Notes under the pieces: generated by a model | Seen by the model: only the letters and a program-made list of their open reading frames with translations | Told to the model about the DNA's origin: nothing | Database searches by the model: none | Translations under genes and position numbers: made by a program | In this document: positions 43,429 to 51,689 of the stretch, one piece after another | Position numbering within the stretch: the stretch's first letter is position 1 | Layout: each line of letters opens with the position of its first letter | DNA from: an uncultured Pseudomonadota bacterium | GTDB taxonomy: Bacteria > Pseudomonadota > Gammaproteobacteria > Burkholderiales > SG8-39 | Length of the DNA: 64,000 nt | Assembly (NCBI GenBank): GCA_903834835.1 | Contig: CAILKO010000044.1 | Coordinates: 48,236-112,235 of the forward strand | Direction: 5' to 3'

Positions 43429-43597
43429 GGCAGGTCCTTTTTCTCATCTGCTGATCGGTACCGGCTGCGCCTGCCCGGAACGCATCGGACAGGCCGTGAT
43501 GCACGGACACCGCGAAGCGTCATTCTACACCCCGACACCGCGGATGCCTGTCGGACACGAAGGGCATATCTCTTCTAAATCAACCAAATGGCGTAGC

Positions 43598-44803
43598 ATG
43601 CGACATCCCCAGCGGACCTTCGCAGGATTGCAGAGCCAGCCCTTGTCATCGATTCCGGACTACCACGGCGCCAGCCTCGTCAATCTCATGGCCTCGATCA
43701 CCGAGGGTCTCGGCGGACGGCCGCGCCACGCGCCATTGCGAGCGCTGGGCGCGCAAGAGTGCCGCGCAGCGCAACGCATTGTGCTGCTCGTGATCGACGG
43801 GCTCGGGGAGCGCCAGTTGCGTGAACTCATTCCCGATGGCGCGCTGGCAGCGAGCCACCGCGCGACCATCGACAGCGTTTTCCCCCCGACCACCGCTAGC
43901 GCCATCACCACCACCTATACCGGGGCGACGCCGCTTGAACACGGGCTGACCGGCTGGCATGTCTACTTCCCGGATGCGTCCTGCGTCGCGGCTGCGCTGC
44001 CCATGCTCAGCCGGGGCGACGAAGTCCCCCTCGTGCGACGAGGCCTGTCCGCGGCGCGCGCATTTTCGGAGCCTTCCCTGTTCGACACCCTGAGCGTCCC
44101 GGCGGCCGTGGTGACCGACCGGCGCATCATCGACTCCGGCTACAACCGCCACCACTGCGGCAGCGCTGCGCGTCACGCCTATGCGGATGTCGGCGCGCTG
44201 GCCGATCTCACCGCCGCTGCCGCCCACGGCATGCGGGGGCCGGGCCTCGTCTATAGCTACTGGCCCGATTTCGACAGCGCGGCACATCGATACGGGCCGG
44301 GCAGCGCCAAGGCAGCCACGCGGGCGCGCGCGATCGATGCCGCTTTCGCCCGTCTGCGCGAGTCACTCGCCGGCAGCGACACGCTGCTAATCGCTACTGC
44401 GGATCACGGTTTCATCGACACGCCTGTCGCGCACTGCCTCGATCTCTCCGAGGCAGACGGCCTCAGCGCGCTGCTGCGGCTGCCGCTTTGCGGGGAGCGT
44501 CGCAGCGCTTTCTGCCATGTCCAGCCCGGGCGCGTGCTCGAATTCGCCGCCCGCGCACGCGACTGGCTGGGCGAGCGCGCCGACGTTCGTCCATGCGGGG
44601 AACTCATCGACGAAGGTTGGTTCGGGCCCGGCCAGGCACATCGGCAATTTGTCGAACGAATAGGAGACGTTGCGCTCCTGATGCACGATGACTGGTCGGT
44701 GAAGGACTGGGTACGCGGCGAAGCACGCTACCTGCATTGCGGCAATCACGGCGGGACGAGCGCGGACGAACTGCGAATTCCGCTCGTCGTCTCGGCCTGC
44801 TAG
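43598..44803 (+). CDS. Alkaline phosphatase superfamily nucleotide pyrophosphatase/phosphodiesterase
   Basis: 401 residues. It starts PLSSIPDYHGASLVNLMASI after a short lead and contains VLLVIDGLGERQL (metal Asp), FPPTTASAITTTYTGATPLEHGLTGW (catalytic Thr and family loop), and C-terminal metal ligands in TADHGFID and LHCGNHGGTSADEL. The fold matches type I phosphodiesterase/NPP enzymes. It has no signal peptide. Upstream start codons are open, but the N-terminal family block begins soon after 43598. Substrate unknown. Confidence 0.82.
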   Translation: MRHPQRTFAGLQSQPLSSIPDYHGASLVNLMASITEGLGGRPRHAPLRALGAQECRAAQRIVLLVIDGLGERQLRELIPDGALAASHRATIDSVFPPTTASAITTTYTGATPLEHGLTGWHVYFPDASCVAAALPMLSRGDEVPLVRRGLSAARAFSEPSLFDTLSVPAAVVTDRRIIDSGYNRHHCGSAARHAYADVGALADLTAAAAHGMRGPGLVYSYWPDFDSAAHRYGPGSAKAATRARAIDAAFARLRESLAGSDTLLIATADHGFIDTPVAHCLDLSEADGLSALLRLPLCGERRSAFCHVQPGRVLEFAARARDWLGERADVRPCGELIDEGWFGPGQAHRQFVERIGDVALLMHDDWSVKDWVRGEARYLHCGNHGGTSADELRIPLVVSAC

Positions 44804-44808
44804 GGGGG

Positions 44809-45417
44809 TCAGTCTTCCTCTGCCGGCCGGATTCCCTGCCAGCGTGCGAGATTGCCGGCGTGCAGCCCGAAGAGGTCCAGCACCCGGGCAACCGTGTAAC
44901 CGACCAGATCGTCAATCGTCGCGGGCTTTGCATAGAGCGCCGGCACCGGGGGGAACACCACGGCCCCCATTTCGGTGACCGCAACCATGTTGCGCAGGTG
45001 CGCGAGGTTGAAGGGCGCTTCGCGCGGCAGGATCACCAGACGCCGGCGTTCCTTGAGCGTGACGTCGGCTGCGCGGATGATGAGATCGTGGCTGTACGCA
45101 TGCGCGACCGCCGCAAGCGTCTTCATCGAACACGGCGCGATCACCATGCCGTCGGTGAGGAAGGAGCCGCTCGCGATCGCCGCGCCCATCTCGCGCGGAC
45201 CGTAGACGAAGTCTGCCTTCGCCTCCAGGTCCCGCCGGCCAAGGCCGAGTTCATGGCGCGCGGTGAGTCCCCCCGCCTCGCTCACCACGAGATGGCTCTC
45301 CCAGCCCGCCGCGCGCAGTTCGGCAAGCAGCCGCACTGCGTAGGCGGTGCCTGTTGCACCGGTCACGCCGACAACAAGGCGACGGCGGGGTACGGAGTAG
45401 TCTGAGGAGTCAGTCAT
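44809..45417 (-). CDS. ubiX: Flavin prenyltransferase UbiX
   Basis: 202 residues. RLVVGVTGATGTAYAVRLL is the FMN-binding P-loop, and ASGSFLTDGMVIAPCSMKTLAAVAHAYSHDLIIRAADVTLKERRRLVILPREAPF carries the typical prenyl-phosphate and flavin contacts. It makes prenylated FMN for UbiD-type decarboxylases in ubiquinone synthesis. No ubiD is in the window. It ends 6 bp from the convergent phosphodiesterase gene. Confidence 0.95.
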   Translation of the reverse strand: MTDSSDYSVPRRRLVVGVTGATGTAYAVRLLAELRAAGWESHLVVSEAGGLTARHELGLGRRDLEAKADFVYGPREMGAAIASGSFLTDGMVIAPCSMKTLAAVAHAYSHDLIIRAADVTLKERRRLVILPREAPFNLAHLRNMVAVTEMGAVVFPPVPALYAKPATIDDLVGYTVARVLDLFGLHAGNLARWQGIRPAEED

Positions 45418-45466
45418 GGCGTTCAGGTTCCTAGACTAGCATCGCAGGCGTACCTGTGCCGGCGTG

Positions 45467-46345
45467 CTAACGCGTGCCCGGCGGCTCCCTTCGGGCGAGC
45501 GAAAGCGCGGCGAGATCGCCAGCGAACCCGTGCAGACGCGCAATGGCGCGTTCACGCTGGCGCGGTGTGGCCAGTCGATTGACATCGACCAGCAGGTCGA
45601 AGTAGGCATCCGTATAGGCCTGCGCAGCGGCGACGTACTTCGCGTCTCCCCGTCCGGGGACAAGCTGCAGGGCGAGCTCGGACAGCTTCGCTTGCGCCGT
45701 CCGCGAGCGGGCAATCGCGATCAGTTCGGACTGCAGCCGCTTGCGCTCGCGGTCGCGCAGTTCGTCGAAGAGCGGCTGCTCGTTGCTGTGGCGCCGGACG
45801 CGATCGTGCTGCGCGTCGCTCAACTTTCCCAGCCAGTCCTCGAGCCGCTCGACCGTTCGCTCCGCGCGCCTGGCGCGCCTGCTCTCCGCGCTGCCGGACA
45901 GAAACTCGCTCGCGTACTTGCGGTTGTCCGCGGCGAAGCGTCGTTCCAGATGCTCGATCTGGCCTGCATCGAGCGTATCGACGGTGTCCGCAAGCCGCGA
46001 AGCTGCAGCAACGAGATCACGCGCAAGCTGTGCGCGTCCCTCCTCGTAGGCGCGCAACAGGTCGTCGCGCGACAGACCGTCCGTCAAGCGCCTTGACCCC
46101 TCTTCAAGACTGCGGGCGTAGCGCGGCAGCGCCTCTTCGCGGTGCCAAGCGAGGAACTCCGCAATCCTTGCGTGCAGGCGCTCGCGCTTCTCACCGTGCA
46201 TATCAAGGTACTGGTCCGCGCGCCAGCGCACCCACAGATCAGCATTGTCGTAGGCCAGCCTGAGTCCGCTGCAGCCTGCGAGGAACATCAGGCACGCGGC
46301 AAGGGCGAGCAGGCGCCACGGGCGGGTCGAACGTGTTTCGCTCAT
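45467..46345 (-). CDS. DUF6279 family lipoprotein
   Basis: 292 residues from MSETRSTRP. The lipobox LAGC follows the hydrophobic stretch WRLLALAACLMF, and the mature protein opens LRLAYDNADLWVRWRADQYLDMHGEKRERLHARIAEFLAWHR, which is characteristic of this family. The rest is highly helical and Arg-rich. Envelope location, function unknown. A start 31 codons upstream is open but lies within the fpr end region. Confidence 0.85.
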   Translation of the reverse strand: MSETRSTRPWRLLALAACLMFLAGCSGLRLAYDNADLWVRWRADQYLDMHGEKRERLHARIAEFLAWHREEALPRYARSLEEGSRRLTDGLSRDDLLRAYEEGRAQLARDLVAAASRLADTVDTLDAGQIEHLERRFAADNRKYASEFLSGSAESRRARRAERTVERLEDWLGKLSDAQHDRVRRHSNEQPLFDELRDRERKRLQSELIAIARSRTAQAKLSELALQLVPGRGDAKYVAAAQAYTDAYFDLLVDVNRLATPRQRERAIARLHGFAGDLAALSLARREPPGTR

Positions 46346-46352
46346 GGCAGGC

Positions 46353-47102
46353 TCACCAGAAACGCTCAGCGGTGATCTGGCCCGGCGCGCGGCGTCGGTG
46401 CTTGCGCAGACCGCGCACGACGAGCGCGGCACTTGCATCCGTCACCATCTCGGGGTTGCCGCAAAGCATCACCTGGCTGTCGGCTGGCGTCAGGGCAAGA
46501 CCCGCGGCTTGTTCGAGCCGCCCGTCAAGAATCGCAGCCGGGATCCTCCCTTCCAGCCTGCTCGTGCCCGACGCGGGTTCGCGGCTCACCATGGGCACGT
46601 ACCGCAATCGGGTCCCGGATCGGGCCACAAGTGCGGCAATGAGCTCCGGATAGACCAGATCCGCAGCCAGGCGCACCGAGTGAACCAGAACCACGCCCGC
46701 GTGCCGGCGCCAGACATCACCTGCCTGAAGGATCGACAGGAAAGGTGCGATGCCGGTGCCGGTCGCAAGCATCCAGAGCGTCTCAGATTCCGGAATTTCG
46801 GAGAGGACGAGAAAGCCCGAGGCCGCAGCCGAGAGATACATGCGGTCGCCAGACTCGAGCGCGGCGAGCGCTGGGGAAAGTCGGCCTTCCGGCACAACCA
46901 CCCCGAAGAATTCGCTCGTCGCCTGCGCCGGCGGGTTCACGAATGAAAATGCGCGACCCACCCGTTCACCCTCCAGATCGAGCGCCAGCTTGACGAACTG
47001 CCCGGCCTCGAAAGCCGGATGCGGCCCGGCGACGCGCAACGTGTAGAGCTGCGGCGTCCAGACACGCCGTTCGATTACCTCGGCTTCGAGCCAGTCAGCC
47101 AT
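46353..47102 (-). CDS. fpr: Ferredoxin-NADP reductase
   Basis: 249 residues of the plant-type FNR family. FAD block RAFSFVNPPAQ replaces the usual RxYS with R-A-F-S; the NADP block LWMLATGTGIAPFLSIL, with its C-terminal FCGNPEMV-like VMLCGNPEMV, is intact; ends KHRRRAPGQITAERFW, as bacterial Fpr does (YW/FW tail). It moves electrons between NADPH and ferredoxin or flavodoxin. It overlaps the DUF3301 gene by 8 bp. Confidence 0.92.
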   Translation of the reverse strand: MADWLEAEVIERRVWTPQLYTLRVAGPHPAFEAGQFVKLALDLEGERVGRAFSFVNPPAQATSEFFGVVVPEGRLSPALAALESGDRMYLSAAASGFLVLSEIPESETLWMLATGTGIAPFLSILQAGDVWRRHAGVVLVHSVRLAADLVYPELIAALVARSGTRLRYVPMVSREPASGTSRLEGRIPAAILDGRLEQAAGLALTPADSQVMLCGNPEMVTDASAALVVRGLRKHRRRAPGQITAERFW

Positions 47103-47454
47103 CGCGCCTGATCCGGATCACATTGTCCCTTTTCGGTGCTGCGTCGTCTGCTGCGGGATAGGGTTCCATGCTCAGATCGGCGAGCTCGGCTCCGGCAATC
47201 ACGATGGCACCGGCCCGCCGGTCGTTCCCGCTCGAGGAGAACTCGAATCGGTAGGTTCTGCGCAGCATCAGGCGTCCCTCCTCGTCGCGCACGATTCGCA
47301 CCCCAAGACCCGCCACCGTGTCGTCGAGAAACTGCACACCGTAGCGTTCACAGGCGCGACGCCCCGCCTCCAGCGCGCGCTCCCGCGCCCTGAGGCTGTC
47401 GACCCAGAACCAGGCCGCCCCGATCAACAGTATCAGTCCCAGTCCTTCCCACAT
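47095..47454 (-). CDS. DUF3301 family membrane-anchored protein
   Basis: 119 residues. A short N-terminal membrane anchor (GLGLILLIGAAWFWVDSL) is followed by ARERALEAGRRACERYGVQFLDDTVA and RRTYRFEFSSSGNDR, the DUF3301 signature. Function unknown. It is the first gene of a minus-strand run into fpr, the DUF6279 lipoprotein and ubiX. Confidence 0.88.
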   Translation of the reverse strand: MWEGLGLILLIGAAWFWVDSLRARERALEAGRRACERYGVQFLDDTVAGLGVRIVRDEEGRLMLRRTYRFEFSSSGNDRRAGAIVIAGAELADLSMEPYPAADDAAPKRDNVIRIRRDG

Positions 47455-47498
47455 GGCGGATATCGGCTGGCGCTTCGTGCCTGAAGCGCACGTGCGCG

Positions 47499-48263
47499 CT
47501 AGAACCTGGAAAAATCCGGCTTGCGCTTCTCGAAAAATGCGCTGAATGCTTCCTGCGCTTCCGGCGAGCCGACCCGCTCGGTAAGGACCTTCGCCTCCTC
47601 CACCATCAACTCCGCCAGCGGCTTCGCGTAGCGTTGTTTCATGAACTGCTTGGTCAGTCGCACCGACGCGGGTGGCAGGGCCGCAATGTCGAGCGCCGCC
47701 TGGCGTGCGCGCTCGAGCAGCGATTCCGGCGGCACGATCTCGTTCACGAACCCGGCGGCCATCGCCTTTTCAGCATCGAAGGGCTTGCCGAGCAGCATGA
47801 GTTCGGCCGCCCGCTGATAGCCCGCAATCATCGGCAGCAGCATGCTCGAGCCCGCTTCCGGAATGATGCCCAGTCCGACGAAGGGCAGCTGAAACCGCGT
47901 CTTCGGCGCCGCATACACGAGATCGCAATGCAGCAGCATGGTCGTGCCGATCCCCACGGCCGGGCCGCCGACCGCGGCGACGATCGGCTTAGCCGCCGTC
48001 GCGATGGCGCGCATGAAGCGCATCACGGGCGCGCTGTCGTCGAAGCTCGGGCGCTTGACGAAATCCGCGAGATCGTTACCGGCCGCAAAACAATCGGGCG
48101 CGCCGTGAATGAGGATCGCACGCACGTCGCGGTCGGCCTCCGCGGCTGCCAGAGCGTCGGCCATCGCTGCATACATCTCGGCGGTGAGCGCATTCTTCTT
48201 GTCCAGCCGCGCTAGCTCGATGCGCGCAATGCGATCGCGGGTTTCAGTGACGATATGGCTCAT
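47499..48263 (-). CDS. Enoyl-CoA hydratase/isomerase family protein
   Basis: 254 residues of the crotonase fold. Oxyanion hole residues in FAAGNDLADF and GGPAVGIGTTMLLHCDLVYA; active-site region LPFVGLGIIPEAGSSMLLP retains the Glu position seen in isomerase-like members. It probably hydrates or isomerises short enoyl-CoA esters. Dyad copy 3 lies about 100 bp upstream of its start and could control it. Confidence 0.88.
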   Translation of the reverse strand: MSHIVTETRDRIARIELARLDKKNALTAEMYAAMADALAAAEADRDVRAILIHGAPDCFAAGNDLADFVKRPSFDDSAPVMRFMRAIATAAKPIVAAVGGPAVGIGTTMLLHCDLVYAAPKTRFQLPFVGLGIIPEAGSSMLLPMIAGYQRAAELMLLGKPFDAEKAMAAGFVNEIVPPESLLERARQAALDIAALPPASVRLTKQFMKQRYAKPLAELMVEEAKVLTERVGSPEAQEAFSAFFEKRKPDFSRF

Positions 48264-48361
48264 GAACGAATTCCTTCCAACGGCTTAGCCCGGGCGGCGA
48301 CGGTACCCGCGCGCTGCCGGGGTGTCAATTTGAGCGGAGCAGGAGCCTGAACGCTGGCGCG

Positions 48362-48397
48362 CGGATAAATAGTAACATATATGTTACTATTTATCCG
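48362..48397. repeat. Dispersed AT-rich dyad, copy 3, perfect 36-bp palindrome
   Basis: A loop-free perfect palindrome. Its centre is TAGTAACATATATGTTACTA and its outer arms are CGGATAAA and TTTATCCG. It lies 22 bp beyond the quinone oxidoreductase stop and 98 bp upstream of the enoyl-CoA hydratase start (both minus strand). The remaining bases of 48264-48419 hold no other recognisable feature. Confidence 0.85.
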
Positions 48398-48419
48398 GAA
48401 GCACGGAAAATACCGCCCC

Positions 48420-49394
48420 TCAAGGCACCAGAATGACCTTTCCGGCAACCTCGCGCGCGAGCATCGCCCGCATTGCATCCGCCACGCGCGAAAACGGGTA
48501 GCGCGCATGCACCCTCGGGCGGATCGCGCCCTTGCGATAGAGCGCCACGAGCGCCTGCGTGACGCGCGGCACGGCCTGAGCGTCGCGCGCGGTCTGTCCG
48601 CCCCAGAATACGCCGATGATCGAGCAGTTCTTCAGCAGGGGCAGGTTGAGCGGCACGCGCGGAATCTCCCCATGCGCGAAACCCACGACCAGGAAGCGCC
48701 CTCCCCATGCCATGTCGCGTAGTGCCTGCTCGCTGTACGGTCCGCCGACCGGGTCGTAGACGACGTCCACCCCCTTTCCGCCAGTGATCGCCTTCACCCG
48801 CTCGCGCAGGTTCCCGCCCGCGTAGTCGATCAGCTCGTCTGCGCCGTGCTCGCGGCAGATCGCGAGCTTTTCGGGTGAGGAGGCCGCGGCAATCACGCGC
48901 GCGCCGCAGGCCTTGCCGATCTCGACCGCCGCAAGCCCCACGCCGCCTGCCGCGCCGAGCACGAGCAGGGTTTCACCCGCACGCAGCGCGGCGCGCTCGA
49001 CCAGACCGTGATAGCTCGTGCAATAGACGAGCATGAATCCCGCGGCCACATCGAAGGGCATGCCCTCGGGCAATTCAGCGAGTGCGCTCTCGGCGATCCG
49101 CACCTCTTCGGCGAAGGCGCCGTAGGGGTGGAATCCGATGACCGGCTGACCGAGCCTGAAACGCGTGGCCCCCGGTCCCGCCGACTTCACCACCCCCGCG
49201 AACTCACTACCGGGCGAAAAGGGCAGTTCGGGCTTGAACTGGTACTTGTTCTGGATGATCAGCGTGTCGGGAAAGTTGAGGCCCGCCGCCTGCACGCTCA
49301 CGATCACCTCGCCTGGCCCGGGCACCGGATCCGGAAAATTTTCGTAGACCAGGGATTCAGGCGGCCCGTAGGCCTTGCACAGTACGGCTTTCAT
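48420..49394 (-). CDS. NADPH:quinone oxidoreductase family protein
   Basis: 324 residues starting MKAVLCKAYGPPESL, with GAGGGAG before the ATG. It belongs to the zinc-free MDR group: GLNFPDTLIIQNKYQFKPELPFSPGSEFAG and cofactor motif LVLGAAGGVGLAAVEIG. The longer frame upstream is spurious. It is divergent from the FadB-like gene and is often found among acyl-CoA catabolic genes. Confidence 0.88.
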   Translation of the reverse strand: MKAVLCKAYGPPESLVYENFPDPVPGPGEVIVSVQAAGLNFPDTLIIQNKYQFKPELPFSPGSEFAGVVKSAGPGATRFRLGQPVIGFHPYGAFAEEVRIAESALAELPEGMPFDVAAGFMLVYCTSYHGLVERAALRAGETLLVLGAAGGVGLAAVEIGKACGARVIAAASSPEKLAICREHGADELIDYAGGNLRERVKAITGGKGVDVVYDPVGGPYSEQALRDMAWGGRFLVVGFAHGEIPRVPLNLPLLKNCSIIGVFWGGQTARDAQAVPRVTQALVALYRKGAIRPRVHARYPFSRVADAMRAMLAREVAGKVILVP

Positions 49395-49450
49395 GGGCGC
49401 TCCCTCGTGTTGGAGGTCGATCTTAACAATGACCGGTTCGAGGCGGGCGC

Positions 49451-49456
49451 TAGAAT
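49451..49456 (+). promoter_or_regulatory. Candidate -10 element for the FadB-like gene
   Basis: TAGAAT preceded by GCGC, 83 bp before the ATG at 49540. The same hexamer recurs before several genes here. No -35 could be assigned. Confidence 0.35.
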
Positions 49457-49539
49457 CGTCACTCGGCATGCGGGCACCCGATGCGTATTCCGGCCCCCGC
49501 AAGCTGCCACCTTGAACCAAGCACCCTGGAGAACACAGT

Positions 49540-51633
49540 ATGGCCGAGCCCGCCCAGTATCAGGTCCGCGATGGCATCGCAGTGATCACGATGAACAGCC
49601 CGCCGGTGAATGGCATGGGCTACGACCTGCGCGTCGCCGTGATGGAGGGCCTGCGCAAGGCGGAGGCCGACACGGCGGTCAAGGCGATTGTCCTGACCGG
49701 TACAGCCAAGGCATTCTCGGGCGGCGCCGACATCCGCGAGTTCAATACCCCGAAGGCGTGGCAGACCCCTTCCCTGCGCGACCTGAACGATGCCCAGGAC
49801 AAGCTCGCCAAACCCCTGGTCGGCGCGATTGGCGGCTTCGCCCTGGGCGGCGGCCTGGAACTGGCACTCGCCTGCCACTACCGCGTGGCGGCGCCGCGCG
49901 CTCAACTCGGCCTGCCCGAGGTGAAACTCGGCCTGCTGCCCGGCTCGGGCGGAACCCAGAGACTGCCACGCGTCGTTCCGGTGGCCGACGCGTTGAAGAT
50001 GATGACGAGTGGTGCGCCGATCACTTCGGAGAAAGCGCTGGAGTTCGGCCTCGTGGACGAAGTGACCGCTGGCGACCTGCTCGAAGGCGCGCTCGCCTTC
50101 GCGAAGAAAATCGTGGCTGACGGCAAGGGCCCGCGCCGCATCCGTGACATGAAGGCGAAGCTCGCGGGCGATACAAAGGCCTTCTTCGAACAGGCGCGTA
50201 CACAAGTCGCGAAGGAATCGCGCGGTTACCCCGCGCCGCTCGAGATTCTCGCCTGCATCGAAGCGTCCGTGAACCTTCCGTTCGATCAGGGCATCAAGGA
50301 GGAAACCACGCGCTTTCACAAGCTCGAGGACTCGGTGGAATCGAAGGCGATGCGGCACATGTTCTTTGCCGAGCGCCAGACAACCAAGATCCCGGATATT
50401 CCCGAGGACCTGCCGTTGCGCGAGATCAGGCAGGCCGCGATCATCGGCGCGGGCACCATGGGCGGCGGCATCACGATGTCGCTTGTGAACGTCGGCATAC
50501 CCGTGACACTGATCGAGGTGAAGCAGGAAGCGCTGGACCGCGGTCTCGAGACCATCCGCAAGAACTACGCGATGACCGTCTCGCGCGGCCGTCTGGACCA
50601 GGCGGAGATGGACAAGCGCATGGCGCTGATCACACCCAAAGTGGGACTCGAAGCCGCAAAGGACGCGGACATCATCATCGAGGCGGTGTTCGAGCGCATG
50701 GACGTCAAGGAAGACGTGTTCCGCAAACTCGACAAGATCGCCCGCCCCGGCGCCATCCTTGCCACCAATACGTCGATGCTGGACGTGAACCGGATTGCCG
50801 CGTTCACGAGCCGTCCGCAGGATGTCGTGGGCACGCATTTCTTCTCGCCCGCCAACGTCATGCGCCTGCTCGAAGTGGTGCGCGCCGAAAAGACCGCCAA
50901 GGATGTGCTCGCGACGACACTGAAGCTCGGAAAGACGATCAAGAAGGTGCCCGTCGTATCCGGCGTGTGCGACGGATTCATCGGCAACCGGATGCTGGAG
51001 AAATATTCCCAGCAGGCGATGTTCCTGCTCGACGAGGGGGCAACGCCCTGGCAGGTCGACAACGCGCTTCAGAGCTGGGGGCTCGCGATGGGCGTGTTCG
51101 CGATGTGGGATCTCGCCGGCAACGACATCGGCTACGACATCCGCAAGCGCCGCTACGTTGATCAGCCGGAAATGTTCTATCCGAAGCTCGCTGACAGGGT
51201 CGTGGAACTCGGCCGCTACGGCCAGAAGACAGGCAAGGGCTGGTACGTCTACGATCCCGCGACGCGCAAGCGCACGCCGGATCCCGAAATCGAAAAGATG
51301 ATCGTCGACTACCGCAAGGAAATCGGCGTGACCCCGCGACCGATCAGCGACGAGGAGATCGTGGAGCGTTGCATGTTCGCGCTCGCCAACGAGGGCGCGC
51401 ACATTCTTGAGGAAGGCATCGCCTTGCGCGCCTCGGACATCGACATGGTCTACCTGACGGGCTACGGCTTCCCTGCCTACCGTGGCGGCCCGATGTTCAA
51501 TGCCGACATCGTGGGTCTCGCAAGGGTGCTCGCGGCGATGGAGCGTTATGCCCAGGGCTATCACGGCGAACAATGGACGATCGCGCCGCTGCTTCGCAGG
51601 CTCGCTGCCGACGGCAAATCCTTCAACGGCTAG
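49540..51633 (+). CDS. Bifunctional enoyl-CoA hydratase / 3-hydroxyacyl-CoA dehydrogenase (FadB/peroxisomal type)
   Basis: 697 residues. Hydratase domain 1-190 (SGGADIREFN, GGFALGGGLELALACHYR, LPEVKLGLLPGSGGTQRLPR with the catalytic Glu pair); linker; NAD motif AAIIGAGTMGGGI at about 302-314; dehydrogenase with THFFSPANVMRLLEVV (catalytic His) and C-terminal repeat GYGFPAYRGGP. It performs two beta-oxidation steps. The order matches the peroxisomal/FadN-like single-chain type. A thiolase partner is not in the window. Confidence 0.93.
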   Translation: MAEPAQYQVRDGIAVITMNSPPVNGMGYDLRVAVMEGLRKAEADTAVKAIVLTGTAKAFSGGADIREFNTPKAWQTPSLRDLNDAQDKLAKPLVGAIGGFALGGGLELALACHYRVAAPRAQLGLPEVKLGLLPGSGGTQRLPRVVPVADALKMMTSGAPITSEKALEFGLVDEVTAGDLLEGALAFAKKIVADGKGPRRIRDMKAKLAGDTKAFFEQARTQVAKESRGYPAPLEILACIEASVNLPFDQGIKEETTRFHKLEDSVESKAMRHMFFAERQTTKIPDIPEDLPLREIRQAAIIGAGTMGGGITMSLVNVGIPVTLIEVKQEALDRGLETIRKNYAMTVSRGRLDQAEMDKRMALITPKVGLEAAKDADIIIEAVFERMDVKEDVFRKLDKIARPGAILATNTSMLDVNRIAAFTSRPQDVVGTHFFSPANVMRLLEVVRAEKTAKDVLATTLKLGKTIKKVPVVSGVCDGFIGNRMLEKYSQQAMFLLDEGATPWQVDNALQSWGLAMGVFAMWDLAGNDIGYDIRKRRYVDQPEMFYPKLADRVVELGRYGQKTGKGWYVYDPATRKRTPDPEIEKMIVDYRKEIGVTPRPISDEEIVERCMFALANEGAHILEEGIALRASDIDMVYLTGYGFPAYRGGPMFNADIVGLARVLAAMERYAQGYHGEQWTIAPLLRRLAADGKSFNG

Positions 51634-51689
51634 GCCTCGCCTGAAAGCCGACGGCTTGGCACCCGCCGGCCCGCGCTGCCGGAAGGCCG

